A stretch of 64,000 bases of DNA, taken from NCBI GenBank assembly GCA_049596955.1, contig JBMYMD010000007.1:42026-106025 (forward strand), written 5' to 3'. Made by a program: the position numbers and the translations under genes. The DNA comes from UBA3478 sp049596955. Lineage in GTDB: Bacteria > Bacteroidota > Bacteroidia > Flavobacteriales > Flavobacteriaceae. The notes under the pieces are model-generated. The model saw only the letters and a program-made list of their open reading frames with translations. It did not search any database and was not told where the DNA came from. This document shows, one piece after another, positions 25,728-33,016 of this stretch (its first letter is position 1; every line of letters begins with the position of its first letter).

Positions 25728-25768
25728 AAAAAAAAGACTCCTAGCAATAACTAGAGGCTTCAGTCTTT
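25728..25768 (-). terminator. Terminator-like hairpin reading on the minus strand
   Basis: On the minus strand AAAGACT (25768-25762) and CCTCTAG pair, with one bulge, to CTAGGAG and AGTCTTT, then a run of eight T (complement of A at 25728-25735). Inner arms are CTAG (25741-25744 and 25751-25754) around a 6-nt loop. It directly follows the 38-codon frame at 25741-25857, whose stop codon lies inside the stem. On the plus strand the T run is weak. Confidence 0.55.
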
Positions 25769-25857
25769 CTAATACTTGAGTATGTATCAGACATCTTTAG
25801 TTTTTTACTTAGACTCCTTAAATACTCTGCCTGTAAATCAAGGTAGTTTAAACACAT
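25741..25857 (-). CDS. Very small ORF (38 aa) ending in a terminator hairpin
   Basis: An ATG-started minus-strand frame of 38 codons. The protein is helical in character and basic in the middle (YLRSLSKKLKMSD), with cysteines at residue 2 and at the last position. Its TAG stop lies within the hairpin of the minus-strand terminator at 25728-25768. That tight link between stop and terminator is the only support for expression. It could equally be the 3' part of a small RNA. No family recognised. Confidence 0.35.
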   Translation of the reverse strand: MCLNYLDLQAEYLRSLSKKLKMSDTYSSIRKTEASSYC

Positions 25858-25956
25858 TGTTTTGAGTTTTGTGGTTATTATTGATAAGAACGAGAAGATT
25901 TATTATTTATTGCATTAAAAAAGTAAATAACACTTAAAAGAAAACAATAACGCTTA

Positions 25957-26088
25957 ATGCCCTCAAAAAACAGAAATAATAACACTGCTGAAACAGTTAG
26001 AGAAGGATGTGGGTGTCTACTTGTTACTTTTTTGATTGGAATGCTTATTATAGTTGTTGTTTTTGCTTTTAAAAACGGTTGGATTTAA
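25957..26088 (+). CDS. Small hypothetical membrane protein (43 aa)
   Basis: A 43-residue ORF with an ATG start. The first 18 residues are polar (Asn- and Lys-rich), followed by GCGCLLVTFLIGM and a continuous hydrophobic span through about residue 38, ending KNGWI. Two cysteines (18 and 20) sit at the start of the membrane span. The pattern fits a single-span small membrane protein; no family is recognised. It lies 175 bp before htrA on the same strand. Confidence 0.45.
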   Translation: MPSKNRNNNTAETVREGCGCLLVTFLIGMLIIVVVFAFKNGWI

Positions 26089-26163
26089 ATTCTTCTTGTT
26101 GGGTCTTTGAGTGAGACATTTTAATATGCGCCATAGTTTCCAAATTTAATCTCTCATAAAGCG

Positions 26164-26215
26164 TTGACTTAAAACACTTTTTAAACAGCGTCTGACGTTA
26201 AATAGTCGTTAAAAC
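26164..26215 (+). promoter_or_regulatory. Triple GAC-TTAAA-type repeats upstream of htrA
   Basis: Three similar direct copies occur in 52 bp: TTGACTTAAAAC (26164-26175), CTGACGTTAAA (26192-26202) and AGTCGTTAAAAC (26204-26215). They end 48 bp before the htrA ATG. The spacing is not regular (about 28 and 13 bp). They could be sites for an envelope-stress regulator; this is inference from repetition and position. Confidence 0.35.
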
Positions 26216-26263
26216 CTTTAAAATGCATTTTCAAAAATTTATTTTTGATTAAAAATTAATTAA

Positions 26264-27661
26264 ATGAAAAAAGTTACATTATTCTTTACTTCCCTTGTTT
26301 CCGCTGTTTTAGCCGTTTTTATTTATGCTCAATTTTCTACCATTGAGACGTCTTCAGCGGTGACCGAAAGAAACGTTCAACCTGTTTTTCAAAATGTTAA
26401 CCTCACAAAATCGTCATCAGAAGTTGTAAGTGATTTCACAAATGCCGCAGAAAAAACAATTAATGCGGTAGTTCATGTTACAAACTTTCAAGAGCGTTCA
26501 GGTTTTAGTCTTTTTGACTTTATGTATGGATCTCAAAATGGAGGTTATCAAAATGAGATTGAAGCCGGTACAGGTTCAGGTGTGATTATTTCGCCCGACG
26601 GTTACATCGTAACTAATACTCATGTTATCAAAAATTCAAGTAACCTAAACGTGACCCTCAACAATAAGAAATCATATAAAGCGAGTGTCGTAGGTTCAGA
26701 TGCAGAGTTCGATATCGCCCTTATTAAAATCGAAACCCAAGACGACCTTCCATTTTTGGCTTTCGGAAATTCTGACTCTGCACAAATAGGTGAATGGGTT
26801 TTGGCTGTTGGAAATCCATTTAATTTAACCTCAACAGTAACTGCTGGCATTATCTCTGCCAAAGCAAGATCTTTGTCCGAACGCAATCCCCAGTCATTTA
26901 TACAAACCGACGCTGCAATCAACCCAGGAAACAGCGGAGGTGCACTTGTGAATACCAACGGTGATCTTATAGGAATTAATACAGCAATTAGCTCTAGAAC
27001 TGGTAGTTATGTTGGATACTCTTTCGCAGTACCTTCAAATATTGCCAAAAAAGTAGTTGAAGATCTTTTAGAGTATGGGAAAGTTCAAAAAGGTATTCTC
27101 GGTATTTCAACCATGAATGAAAATAGTTCCGAAGCAATTGAACTCGGACTCGACCAAATTGAAGGTGTTTATGTGGCCAATGTATCTGAAGATTCTGGAG
27201 CTGAAAGAGCTGGAATCAAAGAGGGTGATGTCATTAAAAAAGTCAATGGTGTTAAAATTGGAAAGTTCAGCGCACTTGTTGGATACTTGTCTTCAAAAAG
27301 ACCGGGTGAAAACGTAAAAGTTGCGGTAGATAGAGATGGAGCGTTTCTCGAATTCGATGTAGAACTGAGTAAACTTATGACTATAGATTTACGCAACTTG
27401 GGTCTTCGAGTGAAAGATTTGACTGAAGATGATCAAAAAAATTACAAGAGAAAAACGGGCGTTAAAATTGTAGCGGCCTCACAGTCCTATAGAAATTACA
27501 ATTTAGAAGGAAAGCTTCTTATTGCAATTAATGACAATGAAATCAAAGACATTAATGACGCAGAAGAACGCAGTAATAATCTCAGAAGAAATAAAAATTA
27601 TTATACGGCCTTGACCTTGATTGACCAGAACGGCGAGAAAGAACGTATTTTATTCGATTAA
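26264..27661 (+). CDS. HtrA/DegQ-family periplasmic serine protease
   Basis: A 465-residue protease-chaperone for misfolded envelope proteins. An N-terminal hydrophobic signal or anchor (about residues 1-22) is followed by a trypsin-like domain with the triad His120 (TNTH), Asp150 (EFDIAL) and Ser224 (NPGNSGGAL). A first PDZ domain spans about residues 272-370 (GILGIS..., GAERAGIKEGDVI). A second, more diverged PDZ-like region fills the C-terminus (about 380-465, GKLLIAINDNEI). It is monocistronic or leads into the next gene 32 bp downstream. Three repeated motifs lie in its upstream region. Confidence 0.93.
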   Translation: MKKVTLFFTSLVSAVLAVFIYAQFSTIETSSAVTERNVQPVFQNVNLTKSSSEVVSDFTNAAEKTINAVVHVTNFQERSGFSLFDFMYGSQNGGYQNEIEAGTGSGVIISPDGYIVTNTHVIKNSSNLNVTLNNKKSYKASVVGSDAEFDIALIKIETQDDLPFLAFGNSDSAQIGEWVLAVGNPFNLTSTVTAGIISAKARSLSERNPQSFIQTDAAINPGNSGGALVNTNGDLIGINTAISSRTGSYVGYSFAVPSNIAKKVVEDLLEYGKVQKGILGISTMNENSSEAIELGLDQIEGVYVANVSEDSGAERAGIKEGDVIKKVNGVKIGKFSALVGYLSSKRPGENVKVAVDRDGAFLEFDVELSKLMTIDLRNLGLRVKDLTEDDQKNYKRKTGVKIVAASQSYRNYNLEGKLLIAINDNEIKDINDAEERSNNLRRNKNYYTALTLIDQNGEKERILFD

Positions 27662-27693
27662 GATTTAATACTTTAGCGATTCAAACACTCATT

Positions 27694-28302
27694 TTGAAAA
27701 CATCAACGGCATTTGTTATACTATTTTGGTTACTAAGTAGCAGTATTTTTGGTCAAACAAATATTGAGCAACCCAGACTTGAGGATACACAATATGAGCA
27801 ACCAGCTGCACTCGTTGATAGCTTGACCAGTCTTGGCAGTAGTTGGACCAACGAAAATGGTCAGGAATATTTCTTTTTTAAAAGAACCGAATTTGAATCT
27901 TTGGCCTCTGAGATGAAAGGGAATTTAGTTCTAGGAGAACAGTCCACTCTTAAAACTCAAGAACTTCAACAAGCGTTAAGAGTTGTACAGGACAGTATAA
28001 ACTACTTGCGTCAAGAAGTCCAAGCAGAAAAAGACAAGCAATTCAAAAAGATTTTGTTTTTTGGACAGGAGGTTTCAAAATCATCTTTGACTATTATTTC
28101 CTATTGCCTTATAGTTCTTCTTTTTCTAGGAGCTTTTTATATGTACTATTCAAATAAGCTAAAGAAAAAACATATTCAGCGTATACAGGATGGGAAAAAG
28201 CAGGTAGAAGTTGATTTTGAACAATATAAAAAATGGGCGCTCGAGAAGGAAAAAGAGTTAACACAAGAATTATTTAAAGAAAAGCGCAAAAAGAAGTCAT
28301 GA
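27694..28302 (+). CDS. Exported coiled-coil membrane protein of unknown function next to trmD
   Basis: A 202-residue protein. It has an N-terminal signal peptide (FVILFWLLSSSIFGQ), an extracytoplasmic part with a coiled-coil stretch (about residues 85-115, rich in Gln, Glu and Leu), one membrane span (about 130-150, ISYCLIVLLFLGAFYMYY) and a Lys/Glu-rich C-terminal helix ending KRKKKS. The start is TTG; there is no in-frame ATG until residue 69, which would remove the signal peptide. Homologues at this locus are sometimes mislabelled as tRNA (guanine-N1)-methyltransferase because trmD is two genes on; nothing here resembles that enzyme. It overlaps the next gene by 4 bp. Confidence 0.7.
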   Translation: MKTSTAFVILFWLLSSSIFGQTNIEQPRLEDTQYEQPAALVDSLTSLGSSWTNENGQEYFFFKRTEFESLASEMKGNLVLGEQSTLKTQELQQALRVVQDSINYLRQEVQAEKDKQFKKILFFGQEVSKSSLTIISYCLIVLLFLGAFYMYYSNKLKKKHIQRIQDGKKQVEVDFEQYKKWALEKEKELTQELFKEKRKKKS

Positions 28303-28742
28303 TCGGCATCAGACCAGGAAATTTGGATCTTATTGACCAAATGTCTGATTTATTTAATCAATATCGAATTTTTTACGGTCAAAATGACGATTTAATAAAA
28401 GCCAAGAATTTTCTATTGGAGAGAATTGTCTCGAAAGACTCTATCATAATATTAGGGAGTTACCACAATAAGTTTGTAGGATTTATGCAACTCTACCCCT
28501 CTTTTAGTTCTGTTCGTCTGCAATCAATTTATGTTTTGAACGACCTATATGTTCATTCAGAATATCGAAATAAAGGAATAGCGTCAGCACTAATCCATGA
28601 AGCCCAATCCATTTGTAAAACAGAAAAAAACGGAGGATTACAGCTTGAAACTTCTAAAATGAATAGAGCGAATCAATTATATAAAAAATTAGGATTCAAT
28701 CTTATCGATGATACAAATTTTTACAGTTGGTCAGTTCAATAA
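28299..28742 (+). CDS. GNAT family N-acetyltransferase
   Basis: A 147-residue single GNAT domain. It shows the strand GFMQLYPSFSSVRLQ, the catalytic strand SIYVLNDLYVHSEYRNKGIASALIHEA with the acetyl-CoA loop Y-R-N-K-G-I-A, and the C-terminal LQLETSKMNRANQLYKKLGF motif. Both ends overlap or nearly touch neighbours (4 bp with the coiled-coil protein, 10 bp before trmD), so it is probably co-transcribed with trmD. The acceptor is unknown. Confidence 0.9.
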   Translation: MIGIRPGNLDLIDQMSDLFNQYRIFYGQNDDLIKAKNFLLERIVSKDSIIILGSYHNKFVGFMQLYPSFSSVRLQSIYVLNDLYVHSEYRNKGIASALIHEAQSICKTEKNGGLQLETSKMNRANQLYKKLGFNLIDDTNFYSWSVQ

Positions 28743-28752
28743 AACTTGAAGC

Positions 28753-29433
28753 ATGAGAATAGATATTATTTCTGCGGCACCAGAACTTTTACAAGGTCCT
28801 TTTTCGGCCTCTATAGTGGCTAGAGCCATAAAGGCTAAGATAGCGGAAATACATATTCACGATTTGCGTGAATACGGCTCGGGTAATTACAGACAAATTG
28901 ATGATTATCAATTTGGTGGTGGAGCTGGTATGGTTTTAATGGCAGAACCTTTAGATCAACTGCTCACCAAATTACATCAAGATCGAAGCTATGACGATGT
29001 TATTTATTTAACTCCTGATGGAGAAAAATGGAATCAGTCTAGCGCCAATCGCCAATCGCTGCAAAAAAACTTGCTTTTTGTTTGCGGGCATTACAAGGGA
29101 ATTGATCAAAGAATTAGAGATTTATGGATCACAAAAGAAGTATCAGTTGGTGATTATGTGCTTTCAGGTGGAGAAATAGCAGCATGTATATTAGCCGATA
29201 GCATAATAAGATTAATTCCTGGTGTACTTAACGATTCAACCTCTGCGCTTGAAGACTCTTTTCAAAATAAGTTATTGGCACCTCCTGTGTACACTAGACC
29301 CTCAAATTTTAAAGGACATGAAGTTCCAAAAGTTTTACTAAGCGGTAATTTCAAAGAAATTGAAAAGTGGAGAGATGAAAAGTCTTTGGAAATCACCAGA
29401 AATAGAAGGCCTGATTTACTTGAAGGAGAATAA
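28753..29433 (+). CDS. trmD: tRNA (guanine37-N1)-methyltransferase
   Basis: A 226-residue SPOUT-class methyltransferase that makes m1G37 beside the anticodon, preventing frameshifts. Family blocks are present in order: the start MRIDIISAAPELL, the YGSGNYRQIDDYQFGGGAGMVL motif (given here by its core DDYQFGGGAGM), CGHYKGIDQR, the knot motif VGDYVLSGGE, and EDSFQNKLLAPPVYTRP. Length is typical. It precedes rplS by 69 bp, the usual trmD-rplS order; however, rplS has its own promoter in that gap. Confidence 0.97.
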   Translation: MRIDIISAAPELLQGPFSASIVARAIKAKIAEIHIHDLREYGSGNYRQIDDYQFGGGAGMVLMAEPLDQLLTKLHQDRSYDDVIYLTPDGEKWNQSSANRQSLQKNLLFVCGHYKGIDQRIRDLWITKEVSVGDYVLSGGEIAACILADSIIRLIPGVLNDSTSALEDSFQNKLLAPPVYTRPSNFKGHEVPKVLLSGNFKEIEKWRDEKSLEITRNRRPDLLEGE

Positions 29434-29452
29434 TTTTTTAGAAATTTTGATA

Positions 29453-29482
29453 TTGTCAATTCAAAATAAAAAACTACTTTTG
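29453..29482 (+). promoter_or_regulatory. Promoter of rplS
   Basis: TTG (29453-29455), a 19-nt spacer and TACTTTTG (29475-29482) match TTG-N17-23-TAnnTTTG. It lies in the trmD-rplS gap, 20 bp before the rplS ATG. One of the two best promoters in the window. Confidence 0.75.
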
Positions 29483-29502
29483 CGGTCAATAAAAATTAAA
29501 GC

Positions 29503-29853
29503 ATGGACGCTCTTATTAAGTACGTAGAGGATCAATACGTTGAAAGGAAAGATTTTCCTGAGTTTAATTCAGGTGATACTATAACGGTATACTATGAGAT
29601 CAAGGAAGGTGACAAAACAAGAACACAGTTTTTTAAAGGAGTTGTCATTCAGAAAAGAGGAAGCGGATCAACACAAACATTTACCATCCGTAAAATGTCA
29701 GGAACTGTTGGAGTTGAGCGTATATTTCCAGTGAACATGCCAGCCCTTCAAAAAATAGAAGTCAACAAAAAAGGAAAAGTAAGAAGATCAAGAATATTCT
29801 ATTTCAGAGGATTAACCGGTAAAAAAGCACGTATTAAAGAAGTACGAGGTTAA
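29503..29853 (+). CDS. rplS: 50S ribosomal protein L19
   Basis: A 116-residue ribosomal protein. The L19 blocks FNSGDTITVYYEIKEG, TQFFKGVVIQKRGSG, TFTIRKMS, GVERIFP and the basic C-terminal KKGKVRRSRIFYFRGLTGKKARI are visible (quoted in short pieces). Length matches bacterial L19. It has its own promoter and a strong intrinsic terminator 24 bp after its stop, so it can be expressed alone at the high level needed for a ribosomal protein, apart from trmD. Confidence 0.98.
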   Translation: MDALIKYVEDQYVERKDFPEFNSGDTITVYYEIKEGDKTRTQFFKGVVIQKRGSGSTQTFTIRKMSGTVGVERIFPVNMPALQKIEVNKKGKVRRSRIFYFRGLTGKKARIKEVRG

Positions 29854-29877
29854 AGCCTTCTTCATAAGAACAATCTT

Positions 29878-29916
29878 AAAGCCTTGGAGTGTATTTTCAT
29901 TTCAAGGCTTTTTTTT
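29878..29916 (+). terminator. Intrinsic terminator after rplS
   Basis: AAAGCCTTG (29878-29886) pairs perfectly with CAAGGCTTT (29903-29911) around a 16-nt loop, and eight T follow from 29909. A 9-bp stem plus T tract is a standard rho-independent terminator. Confidence 0.85.
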
Positions 29917-29922
29917 GAGTTG

Positions 29923-29930
29923 TATCTTTG
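29923..29930 (+). promoter_or_regulatory. Candidate -7 promoter element of icd
   Basis: TATCTTTG matches TAnnTTTG exactly and is followed by GCA, the common flavobacterial form. It starts 6 bp after the rplS terminator's T tract and lies 42 bp before the icd ATG. The expected -33 TTG position falls inside the terminator stem, and no TTG was found there. Confidence 0.55.
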
Positions 29931-29972
29931 CACAGCCAAAAAACAATTTATACCAACAAAACACACAAACAA

Positions 29973-32195
29973 ATGACAAAAATTTTTTATACCAAAACCG
30001 ACGAAGCACCTGCATTAGCAACACAGTCATTGTTGCCTATAATTAAATCTTTTACAGCTTCTTCTGGAATTACCTTTGAATTGAAAGACATCTCATTGGC
30101 AGGACGAATATTGGCGTCATTTTCTTCTTTTCTAAAGCCACACCAACAAATTGAAAACGCATTAGACCAGCTAGGACAAATTGCAAAAACACCGGAAGCC
30201 AATATCATTAAATTACCAAATATTAGTGCCTCTATCCCTCAATTAAAAGCAGCCATAAAAGAACTTCAATCAAAAGGTTATCAACTGCCAGATTATCCCG
30301 ACCAACCTTTGACAGGTGAACAAAAAGAAATTAAATCGATTTATGATAAAATAAAGGGAAGTGCTGTAAATCCTGTCTTAAGAGAAGGTAATTCAGATCG
30401 TAGGGCACCAAAAGCAGTGAAAAATTTTGCTAAAAAACACCCACACAGCATGGGTGAATGGAGTGTCGATTCAAAAACTAAGGTTTTGACAATGGGACGT
30501 GATGATTTTCGCTCCAACGAAAAATCAGTAACGACTACCAAGGAGACCTCAATAAAAATAATTCTCAAGACCCCAAGAAGCAAAGAGATTATTCTAAAAG
30601 ATGCTATAGCACTTCAAAAAGGAGAGATCATAGATGCAACAGTAATGCGCAAAGACGCCTTATTGAAATTCTTTAAGGAGGCATTTCAAGAAGCTAAAGC
30701 CTCTGATGTTTTGCTTTCTCTTCATATGAAAGCGACTATGATGAAGGTGTCTGATCCGATTATTTTTGGTCATGCCATATATGTCTACTTTAATGAAGTA
30801 TTTGACAAGTACAAAGAAGAATTTGATAATATTGGATTAAACCCTAATGAGGGTCTCAATGCGATGCTCAACCGCATAGAAACCATACAAGATATTCAAA
30901 CAAAAGCAAGTATTTTAGAGGATATTGAAAGCGCCCTAGAAAATCAAGCTGATTTGGCGATGGTAAATTCAGACAAGGGTATCACCAATTTTCATGTACC
31001 CTCTGACATTATTATCGATGCATCTATGCCCGCTATGATCAGAAATTCTGGAAAAATGTGGGATAAAGCAGGTAATGAAAAAGACACCATTGCTGTAATT
31101 CCAGATAGCAGTTATGCCGGGATTTATCAGGCCACGATTGACTTTTGTAAAAAACATGGAGCCTTCGATCCAAAAACCATGGGAACTGTGCCTAATATTG
31201 GCTTAATGGCACAAAAAGCTGAGGAATATGGTTCACATGACAAAACCTTTGAAATCCCTGAGAAAGGCGAAGTTCAAGTAGTCAACAATCAATCTGGAGA
31301 AATTTTAATTTCACACCAAGTTGAGCAAGGTGATATTTGGAGAATGTGTCAAGTAAAAGATGCACCAATCAAAAATTGGATAGAACTTGCTATTAAAAGA
31401 TCGACTTTAAGTGAAACTCCTGCCATTTTTTGGTTAGACGAAAACAGAGCCCATGATCAAGAATTAATTAAAAAAATCGCAGATTATAAAAGTAAAATTG
31501 AAGCCGCCCCGATGGATATTCAAATCATGTCGCCAATAGAGGCTACCGAATATACATTGGAAAGGCTACGAAAAGGAGAAAACACGATTTCAGTGACAGG
31601 AAATGTACTAAGAGATTATCTCACGGATTTATTTCCCATTTTGGAACTTGGTACTTCTGCTAAAATGCTTTCTATTGTACCCTTAATGAATGGAGGAGGT
31701 TTGTTTGAAACCGGAGCTGGAGGGTCTGCACCCAAACACGTAGAACAATTTTTATCTGAAGGACATTTACGATGGGATTCTCTAGGAGAATTTTTAGCAT
31801 TAGAAGTAGCTCTTGAACATGAAGCTGATAAAAACAATGACCAACGACTTAGCATTTTGTCTGAAACTTTGGGTAATGCCATTGAAAAATTACTAGAAAA
31901 TAACAAAAGTCCCCAAAGAAATGTGGGAGAATTAGACAACAGAGGTTCTCACTTTTATCTTGCATTATTCTGGGCAGAATCCTTGGTCAATCAAAATAGA
32001 GATGACAGTTTGAGCAATGAATTCAAAGCAGTATTCAGCAAATTATCTCAGAATGAAAAGGAGATTATGAATCAGATTAATGCTACTCAAGGACAGAATT
32101 GTTCTATTGACGGTTATTATTGGCCAATAAATGATAAAACAAGAGTTTTGATGCGACCTAGCTCTTTGTTCAATGAGATTATTGACCATATGTAA
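29973..32195 (+). CDS. icd: Isocitrate dehydrogenase (NADP+), monomeric type
   Basis: About 740 residues, the size of the monomeric (IDH-II) class that performs oxidative decarboxylation of isocitrate in the TCA cycle, unrelated in length to the 420-residue dimeric form. The start TKIFYTKTDEAPALATQS, the segment EGNSDRRAPKAVKNF, and STLSETPAIFWLDENRAHD are characteristic. The frame stays open 15 codons upstream, but the ATG at 29973 matches the family N-terminus and lies downstream of the -7 element at 29923-29930, so I use it. The next gene starts 2 bp after its stop. Confidence 0.96.
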   Translation: MTKIFYTKTDEAPALATQSLLPIIKSFTASSGITFELKDISLAGRILASFSSFLKPHQQIENALDQLGQIAKTPEANIIKLPNISASIPQLKAAIKELQSKGYQLPDYPDQPLTGEQKEIKSIYDKIKGSAVNPVLREGNSDRRAPKAVKNFAKKHPHSMGEWSVDSKTKVLTMGRDDFRSNEKSVTTTKETSIKIILKTPRSKEIILKDAIALQKGEIIDATVMRKDALLKFFKEAFQEAKASDVLLSLHMKATMMKVSDPIIFGHAIYVYFNEVFDKYKEEFDNIGLNPNEGLNAMLNRIETIQDIQTKASILEDIESALENQADLAMVNSDKGITNFHVPSDIIIDASMPAMIRNSGKMWDKAGNEKDTIAVIPDSSYAGIYQATIDFCKKHGAFDPKTMGTVPNIGLMAQKAEEYGSHDKTFEIPEKGEVQVVNNQSGEILISHQVEQGDIWRMCQVKDAPIKNWIELAIKRSTLSETPAIFWLDENRAHDQELIKKIADYKSKIEAAPMDIQIMSPIEATEYTLERLRKGENTISVTGNVLRDYLTDLFPILELGTSAKMLSIVPLMNGGGLFETGAGGSAPKHVEQFLSEGHLRWDSLGEFLALEVALEHEADKNNDQRLSILSETLGNAIEKLLENNKSPQRNVGELDNRGSHFYLALFWAESLVNQNRDDSLSNEFKAVFSKLSQNEKEIMNQINATQGQNCSIDGYYWPINDKTRVLMRPSSLFNEIIDHM

Positions 32196-32197
32196 TT

Positions 32198-33016
32198 ATG
32201 AAATCGTTTAAATACCTATTCTACTTATTTCTGATAATTGCCTGCGAGGAAGTTGTTGAAATTGATCTTAAAAACACAAATCCAGCCTTAGTTGTCGACG
32301 GTCTTATTAAAGTTTCAAAAGAAAACAATAGCATAGAAAGTGGAATTATACTCTCAAAAACAAATGGATTTTACGACAGCACCGTAGAATATGTAGATAA
32401 TGCGACAGTCCGTATTATTGACAATGTTCAAAACTCCTCGTATGAAATTACTCAGTCGCGTCCAGAAGCACGTCCAGGAGTTTATGACTCAGGCTTCCCA
32501 GAATTCCAAGTAGACGAAGAGTACGAATTACAAATTATTTATGAAGGAGAAGAATACAGCTCAACAGCTACTTACGTACCGACAGCTACAATTGATAACA
32601 TCGAAATTAGTAGAGTGGATGTACTTAATGAAGAGCGAACAAGGGTAATTTTAAACTTGGCCAATCCACCGAAAGAAAGAAACTTTTATTTAGCGAATTT
32701 CTTTGGGAATTTAGAGGTTATCCAAGATGAATTTTACGAAAATCAAGAAGTTGCTTATCCTTATTTCTTTGAAGAAGAAAGTTTTACAGGACTAAAAGTT
32801 CAAGTCTTTGGTATAGATAGGAATTTCTTTATTTATCTTACTCAACTTATAGACCAATCGGCAGACGATGAAAATTCAAGAGGAAATCCTTTTGGAACTC
32901 CCCCTTCAGAATTAATAGGCAACATTCGCAACAACACCAGACCTAGTAAGCAAGTATATGGTTACTTTTCCATTAGTCAATTTGATGCTGAAATCATAGA
33001 ATTTTCCTCCGAATGA
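32198..33016 (+). CDS. DUF4249 family lipoprotein
   Basis: A 272-residue lipoprotein with a signal peptide ending in the lipobox IIAC (Cys16). The mature start EVVEIDLKNTNPALVVDGLI is the DUF4249 hallmark, and the remainder is beta-rich with YELQIIYEGEEY and STATYVPT. DUF4249 lipoproteins are encoded next to TonB-dependent receptors in Bacteroidota and probably act as surface partners of the receptor, much as SusD does with SusC, though the ligand is unknown. Its stop overlaps the start of the receptor gene (ATGA), giving tight coupling. It follows icd by 2 bp. Confidence 0.85.
   Translation: MKSFKYLFYLFLIIACEEVVEIDLKNTNPALVVDGLIKVSKENNSIESGIILSKTNGFYDSTVEYVDNATVRIIDNVQNSSYEITQSRPEARPGVYDSGFPEFQVDEEYELQIIYEGEEYSSTATYVPTATIDNIEISRVDVLNEERTRVILNLANPPKERNFYLANFFGNLEVIQDEFYENQEVAYPYFFEEESFTGLKVQVFGIDRNFFIYLTQLIDQSADDENSRGNPFGTPPSELIGNIRNNTRPSKQVYGYFSISQFDAEIIEFSSE

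Noticed and set aside
29928..29972. Longer N-terminus of the isocitrate dehydrogenase
   Set aside because: The extra 15 codons start within the exact -7 promoter element and do not match the known family N-terminus; the ATG at 29973 is better.
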